Shown here: positions 11,166 through 20,581 of the stretch, in pieces
Layout of the letters: the number at the start of each line of letters is the position of its first letter
Position numbering within the stretch: position 1 is the first letter of the stretch
Assembly: GCA_019455325.1 (NCBI GenBank)
Contig: JACFMQ010000001.1
Span: 135,071 to 199,070, forward strand
Length of the DNA stretch: 64,000 bases
Reading direction: 5' to 3'
Origin: Rhodocyclaceae bacterium
GTDB taxonomy: Bacteria; Pseudomonadota; Gammaproteobacteria; Burkholderiales; Rhodocyclaceae
Notes under the pieces: model-generated
Databases searched by the model: none
What the model was told of the DNA's origin: nothing
Seen by the model: only the letters and a program-made list of their open reading frames with translations
Program-made: the position numbers and the translations under genes

Positions 11166-11660
11166 ATGTCGCAACAGATTGTGATTGACAGTCTGTCGTT
11201 TGCGCGGGAGGGGCGTTCGCTGCAGGGCGAACTGCCGGTTTCCGGGCTGGAACGCTTGCACGACACGCTGGCGGAAGTCGCCGGCACCGTCGTCTTTCGC
11301 CTGAACGGGCGAACGAGCCGTCAGGGCAAGCTCCAGTTGGTGCTGGAAGTGGTCGGGGAACTCCCGCTCGTCTGCCAGCGCTGCCTGGGCCGGCTCGACC
11401 ACCCGCTGTCGATCGTCAGCACGCTGGAACTGGTCGCCGATGAGGCCGACCTGAGCCAGGACGAGCTGGAGGACGACAGCCGGGACTTCCTCGTCGCGCA
11501 GAAGGAACTGGACGTCGCAGCGCTGGTCGAGGACGAGATCATTCTCGCCCTGCCGACGGCGCCGCGACACGAAGATTGCACGCTGCCCGGCGGCAGTGCG
11601 TGCGGAACCAAGGTATCGCCTTTCGCGGCGCTCAAGGCGCTCAAGGACAAGGCGTCCTGA
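11166..11660 (+). CDS. yceD: YceD / DUF177 family protein
   Basis: A 164-residue member of DUF177, a family almost always encoded next to rpmF and implicated in 23S rRNA accumulation in plants and bacteria. The conserved central part is LPLVCQRCLGRLDHPL, with a CxxC pair, followed by an acidic stretch (about residues 95-110) and the family region DVAALVEDEIILALPTAPRH. It is 21 bases upstream of rpmF. No ribosome-binding site can be seen, in keeping with the very short leader predicted from the promoter. Confidence 0.92.
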   Translation: MSQQIVIDSLSFAREGRSLQGELPVSGLERLHDTLAEVAGTVVFRLNGRTSRQGKLQLVLEVVGELPLVCQRCLGRLDHPLSIVSTLELVADEADLSQDELEDDSRDFLVAQKELDVAALVEDEIILALPTAPRHEDCTLPGGSACGTKVSPFAALKALKDKAS

Positions 11661-11681
11661 CTCGTTTTTAGGAGTGTTTTC

Positions 11682-11861
11682 ATGGCCGTTCAGCAGAACA
11701 AGAAGTCCCCGTCGAAGCGTGGCATGCACCGCGCCCACGATTTCCTGACCAACCCGCCGCTGGCCGTCGAACCGACCACCGGCGAGACGCACCTGCGCCA
11801 CCACATCAGCCCGTCGGGTTTCTACCGCGGCAAGAAGGTCGTCAAGGGCAAGGGCGAATAA
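11682..11861 (+). CDS. rpmF: 50S ribosomal protein L32
   Basis: The 59-residue basic product begins [19 protein letters not shown], the L32 signature, and continues [26 protein letters not shown]. The zinc-binding cysteines of some L32 paralogues are absent, as in E. coli. TAGGAG lies 11 bases upstream of the ATG. A perfect hairpin with a T run follows the stop codon. Confidence 0.97.
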   Translation: MAVQQNKKSPSKRGMHRAHDFLTNPPLAVEPTTGETHLRHHISPSGFYRGKKVVKGKGE

Positions 11862-11875
11862 GCACCCGGAAAGCG

Positions 11876-11919
11876 GGCAGGCAGTCGGCCTGAGCGGCGG
11901 ACTGCCTGCCTTTTCTTTT
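11876..11919 (+). terminator. Intrinsic terminator or attenuator between rpmF and plsX
   Basis: An 11-base perfect stem (GGCAGGCAGTC at 11876-11886 with its complement at 11900-11910) is followed at once by TTTTCTTTT. It starts 15 bases after the rpmF stop and ends only seven bases before the plsX ATG, so it can both end the rpmF transcript and throttle plsX expression. Confidence 0.85.
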
Positions 11920-11926
11920 GCCTCCC

Positions 11927-12940
11927 ATGGCCATCACCATCGCCATCGACTGCATGGGCGGGGACCACGGTCCGCGCGTCACCGTGCCGGCGGCGCTCGC
12001 CGCGATCGAGCGGCATCCCGAGCTTTCCGTCGTCCTCGTCGGGCGGGAGGATGAGCTGCGTCCGCTGCTCAAGGGCGACGCGGGCGGCCGCGTCGCCGTC
12101 CGCCATGCCAGCGAGGTCGTCGCCATGGACGAATCGCCGGCGCTGGCGCTGCGCGGCAAGAAGGATTCGTCGATGCGCGTGGCGGTCAACCTGGTCAAGT
12201 CGGGCGAGGCGCAGGGCTGCATCTCCGCCGGCAACACCGGCGCGCTGATGGCCATTTCCCGCTTCGTGCTGAAGACGCTGCCGGGCATCGACCGGCCGGC
12301 GATCTGCACGACGCTGCCGACGGTCAAGGGCCACGTGCACGTGCTCGACCTCGGCGCCAACGTCGATTCCGGGCCGGAGCACCTGCTGCAGTTCGCCGTC
12401 ATGGGCACGACGCTGGTCGCCGCCGTCGAGCACAAGGAGCGGCCGACGGTCGGCCTGCTCAACATCGGCGAGGAAGAGATCAAGGGCAACGAGGTGGTCA
12501 AGCAGGCCGCCGACCTGCTGCGCGCATCGGGCCTCAACTTCGTCGGCAACGTCGAGGGCGACGGCGTCTACATGGGCGACGCCGACGTCGTCGTCTGCGA
12601 CGGCTTCGTCGGCAACGTGGCGCTGAAGATCTCGGAAGGGCTGGCGCAGATGCTGGCCACCTTCCTGCGCCAGGAATTCAAGAAGAACCTGTTCACCAAG
12701 CTGGCCGCGCTGACCGCGCTGCCGGTGCTCAACGCCTTCAAGCGGCGCGCCGACCATCGCCGCTACAACGGCGCCTGCCTGCTCGGCCTGAAGGGCGTCG
12801 TCGTCAAGAGCCACGGCTCCGCCGACGTCTTCGCCTTCGGCAACGCCATCGGCGTCGCGCTGGAAACGGCGGCCAACGGCGTCATCGAACGCATCAGCGA
12901 ACGCATGGCGGCGATGGCCGCCCCGCAGGAGAACGCTTAG
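11927..12940 (+). CDS. plsX: Phosphate acyltransferase PlsX
   Basis: Makes acyl-phosphate from acyl-ACP for phospholipid synthesis by the PlsX/PlsY route. The 337 residues start [14 protein letters not shown], the PlsX signature, and include [34 protein letters not shown] and [12 protein letters not shown]. The gene heads the fabHDG cluster, as in most bacteria. No clear ribosome-binding site precedes the ATG, because the terminator T run occupies that place; an in-frame TTG nine bases earlier is an alternative start. Its stop codon overlaps the GTG of fabH by one base. Confidence 0.95.
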   Translation: MAITIAIDCMGGDHGPRVTVPAALAAIERHPELSVVLVGREDELRPLLKGDAGGRVAVRHASEVVAMDESPALALRGKKDSSMRVAVNLVKSGEAQGCISAGNTGALMAISRFVLKTLPGIDRPAICTTLPTVKGHVHVLDLGANVDSGPEHLLQFAVMGTTLVAAVEHKERPTVGLLNIGEEEIKGNEVVKQAADLLRASGLNFVGNVEGDGVYMGDADVVVCDGFVGNVALKISEGLAQMLATFLRQEFKKNLFTKLAALTALPVLNAFKRRADHRRYNGACLLGLKGVVVKSHGSADVFAFGNAIGVALETAANGVIERISERMAAMAAPQENA

Positions 12941-13902
12941 TGATCTTCGCCCGTATCGCCGGCGTCGGCAGCCACCTGCCGTCAAACCGCGTTTCAAACG
13001 ATGACCTGGTCGCCCGCGGCGTCGACACCAGCGACGAATGGATCGTCGCCCGCACCGGCATCAAGGCGCGCCACCTGGCCGAGGCCGGGCAGACTTCCAG
13101 CGAGCTCGGGCTGGTCGCCGCGCAGCGCGCCATGGAGATGGCCGGCGTCGACGCCGGAGCGCTCGACCTGATCATCGTCGCCACTTCCACGCCGGACTTC
13201 GTCTTTCCGAGCACCGCCTGCCTGCTGCAGGCGAAGCTCGGCAACAAGGGCGCCACGGCCTTCGACGTGCAGGCGGTGTGCAGCGGCTTCGTCTACGCGC
13301 TGGCCATCGCCGAGAAATTCATCCGCTCCGGCTCGCACAAGCGGGCGCTGGTGGTCGGCGCCGAGGTCTTCTCGCGCATCCTCGACTGGAACGACCGCGG
13401 CACCTGCGTGCTCTTCGGCGACGGCGCCGGCGCCGTGGTGCTGGAAGCGGCGGAGAAGCCCGGCATCCTGGCGACGGCGCTGCACGCCGACGGCGCGCAC
13501 CACGGCATCCTGTCGGTGCCGGGCAACGTCTGCGGCGGCAAGGTGATCGGCGATCCGTTCCTGCGCATGGACGGCCAGGCCGTGTTCAAGTTCGCCGTGC
13601 GCGTGCTCGCCGACGTGGCGCACGAGTGCTGCGAACAGGCGCAGGTGGCGCCGGCCGACGTCGACTGGCTGATCCCGCACCAGGCGAACATCCGCATCAT
13701 CGAGGCCACCGCCAAGAAGATGGGGCTGCCGATGGACAAGGTCGTCGTCACCGTCGACCGGCACGGCAACACCTCGGCCGCCTCGGTGCCGCTGGCGCTC
13801 GACGCGGCGGTGCGCGACGGCCGCATCAGGCGCGGCCAGAAGGTCATGCTCGAAGGCGTCGGCGGCGGCTTCACCTGGGGCGCCGCGCTGTTCGAATTCT
13901 AG
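12940..13902 (+). CDS. fabH: 3-oxoacyl-ACP synthase III
   Basis: Starts fatty-acid chains by condensing acetyl-CoA with malonyl-ACP. The 320-residue protein holds the Cys-His-Asn triad: Cys114 in [11 protein letters not shown], the His of [10 protein letters not shown] and the Asn of [13 protein letters not shown]. The GGGFTWGA motif closes the C-terminus. It begins with GTG overlapping the plsX stop, so translation is coupled. fabD follows 14 bases later with a GGAGGGAG site. Confidence 0.96.
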   Translation: MIFARIAGVGSHLPSNRVSNDDLVARGVDTSDEWIVARTGIKARHLAEAGQTSSELGLVAAQRAMEMAGVDAGALDLIIVATSTPDFVFPSTACLLQAKLGNKGATAFDVQAVCSGFVYALAIAEKFIRSGSHKRALVVGAEVFSRILDWNDRGTCVLFGDGAGAVVLEAAEKPGILATALHADGAHHGILSVPGNVCGGKVIGDPFLRMDGQAVFKFAVRVLADVAHECCEQAQVAPADVDWLIPHQANIRIIEATAKKMGLPMDKVVVTVDRHGNTSAASVPLALDAAVRDGRIRRGQKVMLEGVGGGFTWGAALFEF

Positions 13903-13916
13903 GAGGGAGACCACCG

Positions 13917-14846
13917 ATGTCCTTTGCTTTCGTTTTCCCCGGCCAGGGGTCGCAGTCGGTCGGCATGATGGCCGCCTACGGCGACGCCGCCGTCGTCCGC
14001 GCCACCTTTGACGAAGCCTCGGCGGCGCTCGGCGACGACCTCTGGCAGATGGTCGCCGACGGCCCGGCCGAGCGGCTGGCGCAGACCGTGAACACGCAGC
14101 CGGTGATGCTCACCGCCGGCATCGCCGCCTGGCGCCTGTGGCTGGAGAAGGGCGGCCGGCAGCCGGCTGTGCTCGCCGGTCACAGCCTCGGCGAATACGC
14201 GGCGCTGGTCGCCGCCGGTGTGCTCGAACTGAAGGACGCGGTGCCGCTGGTGCGCCTGCGCGCCGCCGCCATGCAGGAAGCGGTGCCGCTCGGCACCGGC
14301 GCCATGGCCGCCATCCTCGGCCTCGACGACGACGGCATCCGTGCGGCCTGTGCCGAAGCCTCGCAGGGCGAAGTCGTCGAGCCGGTCAATTTCAACGCCC
14401 TCGGCCAGACCGTCATCGCCGGCCACAAGGGCGCCGTCGAGCGCGCCATGGAGGCGTGCAAGGCGAAGGGCGCCAAGCGCGCGGTGGCGCTGCCGGTGTC
14501 GGCGCCGTTCCATTCCTCGCTGATCCGCCCGGCCGCCGACCGGCTGGCCGCCCGGCTGGCCGAGCTGAGCCTCGCCGCGCCGCGGATTCCGGTGATCAAC
14601 AACGTCGACGTCGCCATCGAGAACGACGTGGCGAAGATCAAGGACGCGCTGGTGCGCCAGGCCTACAATCCGGTGCGCTGGGTCGAGACCGTGCAGAAGA
14701 TGGCGGCCATGGGCGTCAGCAAGGTCGCCGAGTGCGGCCCGGGCAAGGTGCTCGCCGGCCTCGCCAAGCGCTGCGGCGCCGACGGCATCGACGGCGTGGC
14801 GCTGGCCGACGCCGCGGCCATCGAAGCCAACCTGAACCTGGAGTGA
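13917..14846 (+). CDS. fabD: Malonyl-CoA:ACP transacylase
   Basis: Loads malonate onto ACP. The 309-residue product opens with FVFPGQGSQSVGM and has the nucleophile Ser90 in GHSLGEYAALVA; the later SAPFHSSLI supplies the catalytic His and AECGPGKVLAGL is also conserved. AGGAGGGAGACC is a strong ribosome-binding site. fabG starts five bases after its stop codon. Confidence 0.96.
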   Translation: MSFAFVFPGQGSQSVGMMAAYGDAAVVRATFDEASAALGDDLWQMVADGPAERLAQTVNTQPVMLTAGIAAWRLWLEKGGRQPAVLAGHSLGEYAALVAAGVLELKDAVPLVRLRAAAMQEAVPLGTGAMAAILGLDDDGIRAACAEASQGEVVEPVNFNALGQTVIAGHKGAVERAMEACKAKGAKRAVALPVSAPFHSSLIRPAADRLAARLAELSLAAPRIPVINNVDVAIENDVAKIKDALVRQAYNPVRWVETVQKMAAMGVSKVAECGPGKVLAGLAKRCGADGIDGVALADAAAIEANLNLE

Positions 14847-14851
14847 TTCCC

Positions 14852-15595
14852 ATGCTGAACGGACAACTCGCCCTGGTCACCGGCGCTTCGCGCGGCATCG
14901 GCCAGGCCATCGCGCTCGAGCTGGGCAAGGCCGGCGCCATCGTCGTCGGCACGGCGACCACTGCCGACGGCGCTGCGAAGATCGGCGCCCATCTCGCCGA
15001 GGCCGGCGTCAAGGGCCGCGGCGCCGCGCTGGAAGTGCGTGACCAGGCGCAGGTCGACGCGCTGATCGCCGAGATCGAGAAGGAGTTCGGCGTTCCTGTC
15101 ACCCTCCTCGTGAACAACGCCGGCATCACCCGCGACAACCTGGCGCTGCGCATGAAGGACGAGGAGTGGGACGCGGTCGTCGACACCAACCTGAAGGCCG
15201 TCTTCCGCCTCTGCAAGGCGGTGATGCGCGGCATGATGAAGGCGCGCAGCGGCCGCATCGTCAACGTCACCTCGGTCGTCGGCCACGCCGGCAACCCGGG
15301 GCAGGCCAACTACTGCGCGGCGAAGGCCGGCGTTTCGGGCATGACCCGTTCGCTGGCGCGCGAGCTGGGCAGCCGCAACATCACCGTGAACTGCGTCGCG
15401 CCCGGCTTCATCGATACCGACATGACCAAGGCGCTCGACGACAAGCAGAAGGAAGGTCTGGTCGGCAGCATCCCGCTCGGCCGCCTCGGTACACCGGCGG
15501 ACGTTGCCGCCGCCGTCGCTTTTCTCGCCTCACCCAGCGCCGCCTACGTCACCGGATCGACGATCCACGTGAACGGCGGCATGTTCATGGATTGA
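14852..15595 (+). CDS. fabG: 3-oxoacyl-ACP reductase
   Basis: NADPH-dependent reductase of the elongation cycle, an SDR enzyme of 247 residues. The cofactor motif is TGASRGIG (10-17), the NNAG motif is at 88-91, and the catalytic set is Ser141, Tyr154 and Lys158 in the YCAAKAG context. The C-terminus GSTIHVNGGMFM is typical of FabG. Last gene of the plsX-fabHDG run before the acpP promoter. Confidence 0.96.
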   Translation: MLNGQLALVTGASRGIGQAIALELGKAGAIVVGTATTADGAAKIGAHLAEAGVKGRGAALEVRDQAQVDALIAEIEKEFGVPVTLLVNNAGITRDNLALRMKDEEWDAVVDTNLKAVFRLCKAVMRGMMKARSGRIVNVTSVVGHAGNPGQANYCAAKAGVSGMTRSLARELGSRNITVNCVAPGFIDTDMTKALDDKQKEGLVGSIPLGRLGTPADVAAAVAFLASPSAAYVTGSTIHVNGGMFMD

Positions 15596-15623
15596 TCCAA
15601 ATTTTCAATGGCCTGCGCGCCGA

Positions 15624-15652
15624 TTGGTAAGCGCATGGCGTTTTGGTAGAAT
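15624..15652 (+). promoter_or_regulatory. Promoter for acpP
   Basis: TTGGTA at 15624-15629 and TAGAAT at 15647-15652 with a 17-base spacer, 41 bases before the acpP ATG. It gives acpP its own transcription start in addition to read-through from fabG, as expected for a very abundant protein. Confidence 0.7.
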
Positions 15653-15693
15653 CCGCATTTCGTTTCATACCTGCAACAGGGAAGGAGCCCCTA

Positions 15694-15930
15694 ATGGAAA
15701 ACATCGAACAACGCGTCAAGAAGATCGTCGCCGAGCAACTCGGCGTGAACGAAGCGGACATCAAGAACGAGTCCTCCTTCGTCGACGATCTCGGCGCGGA
15801 TTCGCTGGATACCGTTGAACTGGTGATGGCGCTCGAAGAAGAATTCGAGACCGAGATTCCGGACGATCAGGCCGAGAAGATCACCACCGTTCAACAGGCG
15901 ATCGACTACATCCTCGCCAACAAGAAGTAA
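15694..15930 (+). CDS. acpP: Acyl carrier protein
   Basis: The 78-residue acidic protein carries growing acyl chains on a phosphopantetheine arm attached by AcpS (encoded at 28288) to Ser37 in the DSLDTVELV motif. GGAAGGAG precedes the ATG. It is bracketed by its own promoter and a strong terminator, so it can be expressed as a monocistronic message. Confidence 0.97.
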   Translation: MENIEQRVKKIVAEQLGVNEADIKNESSFVDDLGADSLDTVELVMALEEEFETEIPDDQAEKITTVQQAIDYILANKK

Positions 15931-15958
15931 TCGATTCTCTCGGGACTCCCCACAGCGC

Positions 15959-15995
15959 GGGCCGGCCAGTGTCCTGACACGCCGGCCCGAGTTTT
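15959..15995 (+). terminator. Intrinsic terminator after acpP
   Basis: GGGCCGGC at 15959-15966 pairs with GCCGGCCC at 15981-15988, and inside it GTGTC pairs with GACAC around a two-base loop, leaving a CA bulge. GA and a TTTT run follow. It lies between acpP and fabF. Confidence 0.8.
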
Positions 15996-16051
15996 GCGCG
16001 GAGCGCCCCGGCCCGATTCCGCACCACGCCCCTTTGTTTCCGGAGTTCAAC

Positions 16052-17290
<1,239 letters not shown>

Positions 17291-17307
17291 GCGGCCGGGG
17301 CCGGGAG

Positions 17308-17742
17308 ATGCGCTTCCCGGTCGTCGTCGAAATCGGATCGTCGCGCCGCCTGCGGGCGGCGCTCGTCTTTGCGCACGCGGCGGCGGGCGCGGCATTGGCG
17401 CTGGCGGACATGCCGCCCGCGGCCGCGCTGGCCGGCTTCCTGCTGCTCGCCGTGTCCCTCGGGTATCGCTGGCGGCCGCCGCCGCCCGCGGCCTACCGCC
17501 TCGGCGACGACGGCGTGCTGAGCCGCATCGACGGCGCCGACGAGCCGCTCCGGCTGGACATCCTGCCGGGCGGCCTGGCCCTGGTGTCGCTGGTCGTCGT
17601 GCGCGTCCGCGCGGGGGAGGGGAAGCGCCGGTCGACGGCGCTGGTCGTGCTGCCCGACAGCCTGCCGGCCGCCGATTTCCGGATGCTGCGCCTGTGGCTG
17701 CGCTGGCGCGCCCGCTTCAGCCCGCGCGGCGCGGCGGCCTGA
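17308..17742 (+). CDS. YgfX-like small membrane protein
   Basis: A 144-residue protein with a two-helix hairpin at about residues 14-54 ([22 protein letters not shown] and the following hydrophobic stretch), then a soluble beta-rich tail ending [13 protein letters not shown]. This layout and the place between fabF and nadB fit the YgfX (CptA) family of inner-membrane proteins, whose E. coli member is a reported toxin acting on FtsZ/MreB. The usual E. coli partner SdhE is not next to it here. The assignment rests on layout and context, so it is tentative. GGGAG precedes the ATG. The last 26 bases overlap the end of nadB on the other strand. Confidence 0.65.
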   Translation: MRFPVVVEIGSSRRLRAALVFAHAAAGAALALADMPPAAALAGFLLLAVSLGYRWRPPPPAAYRLGDDGVLSRIDGADEPLRLDILPGGLALVSLVVVRVRAGEGKRRSTALVVLPDSLPAADFRMLRLWLRWRARFSPRGAAA

Positions 17743-19300
17743 GGACGGTCCGACGCCCTTTCGCCGCGGTTTCCGGGTAGTCGCGCGAGAAGTGCAGGCC
17801 GCGGCTCTCCTTGCGCTGCAGCGCGCAGCGGATGATCAGGTCGGCGGTGACCACCAGGTTGCGCAGCTCGATGAGGTCGTTGGTGACGCGGAAATTGGCG
17901 TAGAACTCGTCGATCTCGCGCATCAGCAGCCGGATGCGGTGCTGCGCGCGGCGCAGCCGCTTGGTCGTGCGCACGATGCCGACGTAGTCCCACATGAAGC
18001 GGCGCAGCTCGTCCCAGTTGTGCGAGATGACCACTTCCTCGTCGGCGTCGGTGACGCGGCTTTCGTCCCAGCCGGGCAATTCGGGGAGCGCGCGCGGCGG
18101 CTGCGCGAGGATGTCGTTCGCCGCCGCCTCGGCGAAGATCAGGCATTCCAGCAGCGAGTTCGAGGCCAGCCGGTTGGCGCCGTGCAGGCCGGTGCAGGCC
18201 GCCTCGCCGGCGGCGTAGAGGCCGTCGATGCCGGTGCGCGCGGCGAGGTCGGTGACGATGCCGCCGCAGGTGTAGTGCGCCGCCGGCACCACCGGGATCG
18301 GCTCGCGGGTGATGTCGATGCCCAGCTCCAGGCAGCGCGCGTGGATGTTCGGGAAGTGATGCAGGATGAAATCCCGGCCCTTGTGCGCGATGTCGAGGAA
18401 CACGCAGTCGAGGCCGCGCTTCTTCATCTCGAAGTCGATGGCGCGGGCGACGACGTCGCGCGGCGCCAGTTCGGCGCGGGCGTCGTGCTGCGGCATGAAG
18501 CGGGTGCCGTCGGGCAGGCGCAGGATGCCGCCCTCGCCGCGCACCGCCTCGGAAATCAGGAAGGACTTGGCCTTCGGGTGGTACAGGCAGGTCGGATGGA
18601 ACTGGATGAATTCCATGTTGGCGACCGCGCAGCCGGCCCGCCAGGCCATGGCGATGCCGTCGCCGGTCGAGGTGTCCGGGTTGGTGGTATACAGATAGAC
18701 CTTGCCGGCGCCGCCGGTGGCGATCAGCGTCGCCGGCGCGCCGACGGTCAGCACCCGGCCGCTCGCCGTGTCGAGCGCGTAGGCGCCGTAGCAGCGCCTG
18801 TCGCCGAGGCCGAGCTTGTCGCCGGTGATGAAATCGATGGCGATGTGGTTTTCCAGCACCGTGATGTTCGGGTGCGCGAGCAGCTTCTCGGTCAGCGTCT
18901 GCTGCACGGCCAGCCCCGTGGCGTCGGCGACGTGGATCACGCGGCGCGCGCTGTGGCCGCCTTCGCGGGTCAGATGGTAGCCGTCTTCGCCGCGCGTGAA
19001 CGGCACGCCCTGGTCGATCAGCCAGTCGATCGCCCGCCGGCCGTTCTCGACGACGAAGCGCGTCGCCGTCGGGTCGTTGAGGTGGCTGCCGGCCTCGAAG
19101 GTGTCGCGGATGTGCGCCTCGATCGAGTCGCGGCTGTCGAGCACCGCAGCGATGCCGCCCTGCGCCCAGGCCGAGGCGCTGACGTCCACGGTGCGCTTGC
19201 TGATCACCGCGACGCGCTTCTTTCCGTCGGCGAGGCGCAGCGCGGCGGACTGGCCGGCCAGCCCGCTGCCGATGATGAGAACGTCGTAATGAAGGGACAC
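17717..19300 (-). CDS. nadB: L-aspartate oxidase
   Basis: Flavoenzyme that oxidises L-aspartate to iminoaspartate, the first step of NAD synthesis. The 527 residues start with the FAD-binding [13 protein letters not shown], and have [13 protein letters not shown]-type substrate residues in [20 protein letters not shown] and [12 protein letters not shown]. nadA and nadC are not in the window. It is monocistronic here, transcribed away from rpoE, with a TATAGT box on the minus strand shortly before the start. Confidence 0.95.
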   Translation of the reverse strand: MSLHYDVLIIGSGLAGQSAALRLADGKKRVAVISKRTVDVSASAWAQGGIAAVLDSRDSIEAHIRDTFEAGSHLNDPTATRFVVENGRRAIDWLIDQGVPFTRGEDGYHLTREGGHSARRVIHVADATGLAVQQTLTEKLLAHPNITVLENHIAIDFITGDKLGLGDRRCYGAYALDTASGRVLTVGAPATLIATGGAGKVYLYTTNPDTSTGDGIAMAWRAGCAVANMEFIQFHPTCLYHPKAKSFLISEAVRGEGGILRLPDGTRFMPQHDARAELAPRDVVARAIDFEMKKRGLDCVFLDIAHKGRDFILHHFPNIHARCLELGIDITREPIPVVPAAHYTCGGIVTDLAARTGIDGLYAAGEAACTGLHGANRLASNSLLECLIFAEAAANDILAQPPRALPELPGWDESRVTDADEEVVISHNWDELRRFMWDYVGIVRTTKRLRRAQHRIRLLMREIDEFYANFRVTNDLIELRNLVVTADLIIRCALQRKESRGLHFSRDYPETAAKGRRTVLRPPRRAG

Positions 19301-19418
19301 GATCGGGGAAAATCCGGAATGGCGCCGAAGGAGGCGGAACTATAGCATGTGCGGTCGCCGCCGGCGGCCCGGGCGGGCGCGGAAAACGGGGGCCGAGGCA
19401 AAGTTTCCCGCTTGCGCG

Positions 19419-19449
19419 TTGGCCGCGCTCTGGAGCCTTGCGCTATACT
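19419..19449 (+). promoter_or_regulatory. Possible promoter for rpoE-rseC-mucD
   Basis: A good TATACT box at 19444-19449 lies 45 bases before the rpoE ATG. The nearest -35-like hexamer, TTGGCC at 19419-19424, is 19 bases away, longer than ideal. A sigma-E autoregulated promoter was looked for but not convincingly found. Confidence 0.4.
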
Positions 19450-19494
19450 TTTCCGCACAAAACACAAGATCATCCGACAGGGACGCTATAAAGC

Positions 19495-20094
19495 ATGAGC
19501 GAGCGCGAAATTGACCAGGTGCTGGTCGAACGGGCGCAGCGGGGCGACAAGCGCGCTTTCGAACAGTTGGTGCAGAAATACCAGCGCAAGCTGGCCCGGC
19601 TGCTGTCCCGCTTCATCCGGGATCCGGCGGAGGTCGAGGACGTCGCGCAGGAAGCCTTCATCAAGGCCTACCGCGCCCTGCCTTCGTTCCGCGGGGACAG
19701 CGCGTTCTACACTTGGCTGTACCGCATCGGTACCAACACGGCGAAGAACTTCCTCGTCGCCCAGGGCCGGCGGGCGCCGACCTCGACGAGCTTCGATTCG
19801 GAGGAGGCGGAGACCTTCGACGACGGCGACCTGCTGCGCGACATCAACACGCCGGAGAGCGTCCTGCACTCGAAGCAGATCGGCGAGACGGTCGACGCCG
19901 CGATGGAGGCGCTGCCCGAGGAGCTGCGCACGGCGATCGTGCTGCGCGAGATCGAGGGCCTCAGCTACGAGGAGATCTCGCGCATCATGGACTGCCCGAT
20001 CGGCACCGTGCGCTCGCGCATCTTCCGGGCGCGCGAGGCGGTTGCCGCCAAGCTGCGGCCGCTGCTCGACGTTTCGCCGGACCGCCGCTGGTAG
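19495..20094 (+). CDS. rpoE: RNA polymerase sigma factor RpoE (AlgU type)
   Basis: ECF sigma factor for the envelope stress response, 199 residues. Region 2 includes RFIRDPAEVEDVAQEAFIKAYRAL and FYTWLYRIGTNTAKN; region 4 is LRTAIVLREIEGLSYEEISRIM with the helix-turn-helix CPIGTVRSRIFRAREA. All are close to E. coli RpoE and Pseudomonas AlgU. The usual anti-sigma genes rseA and rseB are missing: the next gene, rseC, starts 39 bases after the stop. Confidence 0.95.
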   Translation: MSEREIDQVLVERAQRGDKRAFEQLVQKYQRKLARLLSRFIRDPAEVEDVAQEAFIKAYRALPSFRGDSAFYTWLYRIGTNTAKNFLVAQGRRAPTSTSFDSEEAETFDDGDLLRDINTPESVLHSKQIGETVDAAMEALPEELRTAIVLREIEGLSYEEISRIMDCPIGTVRSRIFRAREAVAAKLRPLLDVSPDRRW

Positions 20095-20133
20095 CGGCAA
20101 CGGCATTTTTTCGCAACGAAGCAAGCAAGGCGC

Positions 20134-20547
20134 ATGAGCGAGACACGAGGCATCGTCACCGCCGTCGACGGCGACTACGCATTGGTCAAGACCGAAGAGA
20201 ACGGCTGCGGCCGCTGCCACGAGAACGGCGGCTGCGGCGGCGTGCGCGTCAGCCGGATGCTGTGCACCGCGCCGCGCGAATGGCGGGTGCTCAATCCGCG
20301 CCGCGCCGCCGTCGGCGAGGAGGTGCGCATCGCCGTCGCCGACGGCGCGATCGGCGCCAGCGTGCTGCTCATCTACGTCCAGCCGCTGCTGCTGCTGATC
20401 GCCGGCGCCGTCCTCGGTTCGGCGGCCTTCGGCGAGGCCGGCGCGCTCGTCGGCGCCGTCATCGGCCTGGCCGCGGGTTGGCGCTGGGTCGCCTGGCGGC
20501 AGAAGCGCCGGCATTGCGATCCGCGCTTCCACCCCCATATCGTCTGA
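20134..20547 (+). CDS. rseC: SoxR-reducing system protein RseC
   Basis: A 137-residue inner-membrane protein with an N-terminal cysteine cluster (CGRCHENGGCGG, then a further Cys at 45) and two membrane helices (about 76-98 and 102-120), the RseC/MucC layout. RseC affects sigma-E activity mildly and takes part in the Rsx/Rse system that keeps SoxR reduced. It lies between rpoE and mucD. Confidence 0.9.
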   Translation: MSETRGIVTAVDGDYALVKTEENGCGRCHENGGCGGVRVSRMLCTAPREWRVLNPRRAAVGEEVRIAVADGAIGASVLLIYVQPLLLLIAGAVLGSAAFGEAGALVGAVIGLAAGWRWVAWRQKRRHCDPRFHPHIV

Positions 20548-20581
20548 ATCCGTTCCAGTCTTTCAGGAGGCGAGTCATCCC

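Noticed and set aside
18996-19289. Plus-strand frame near the start of nadB
   Set aside because: It is the reverse complement of the nadB FAD-binding region, which is unmistakable.
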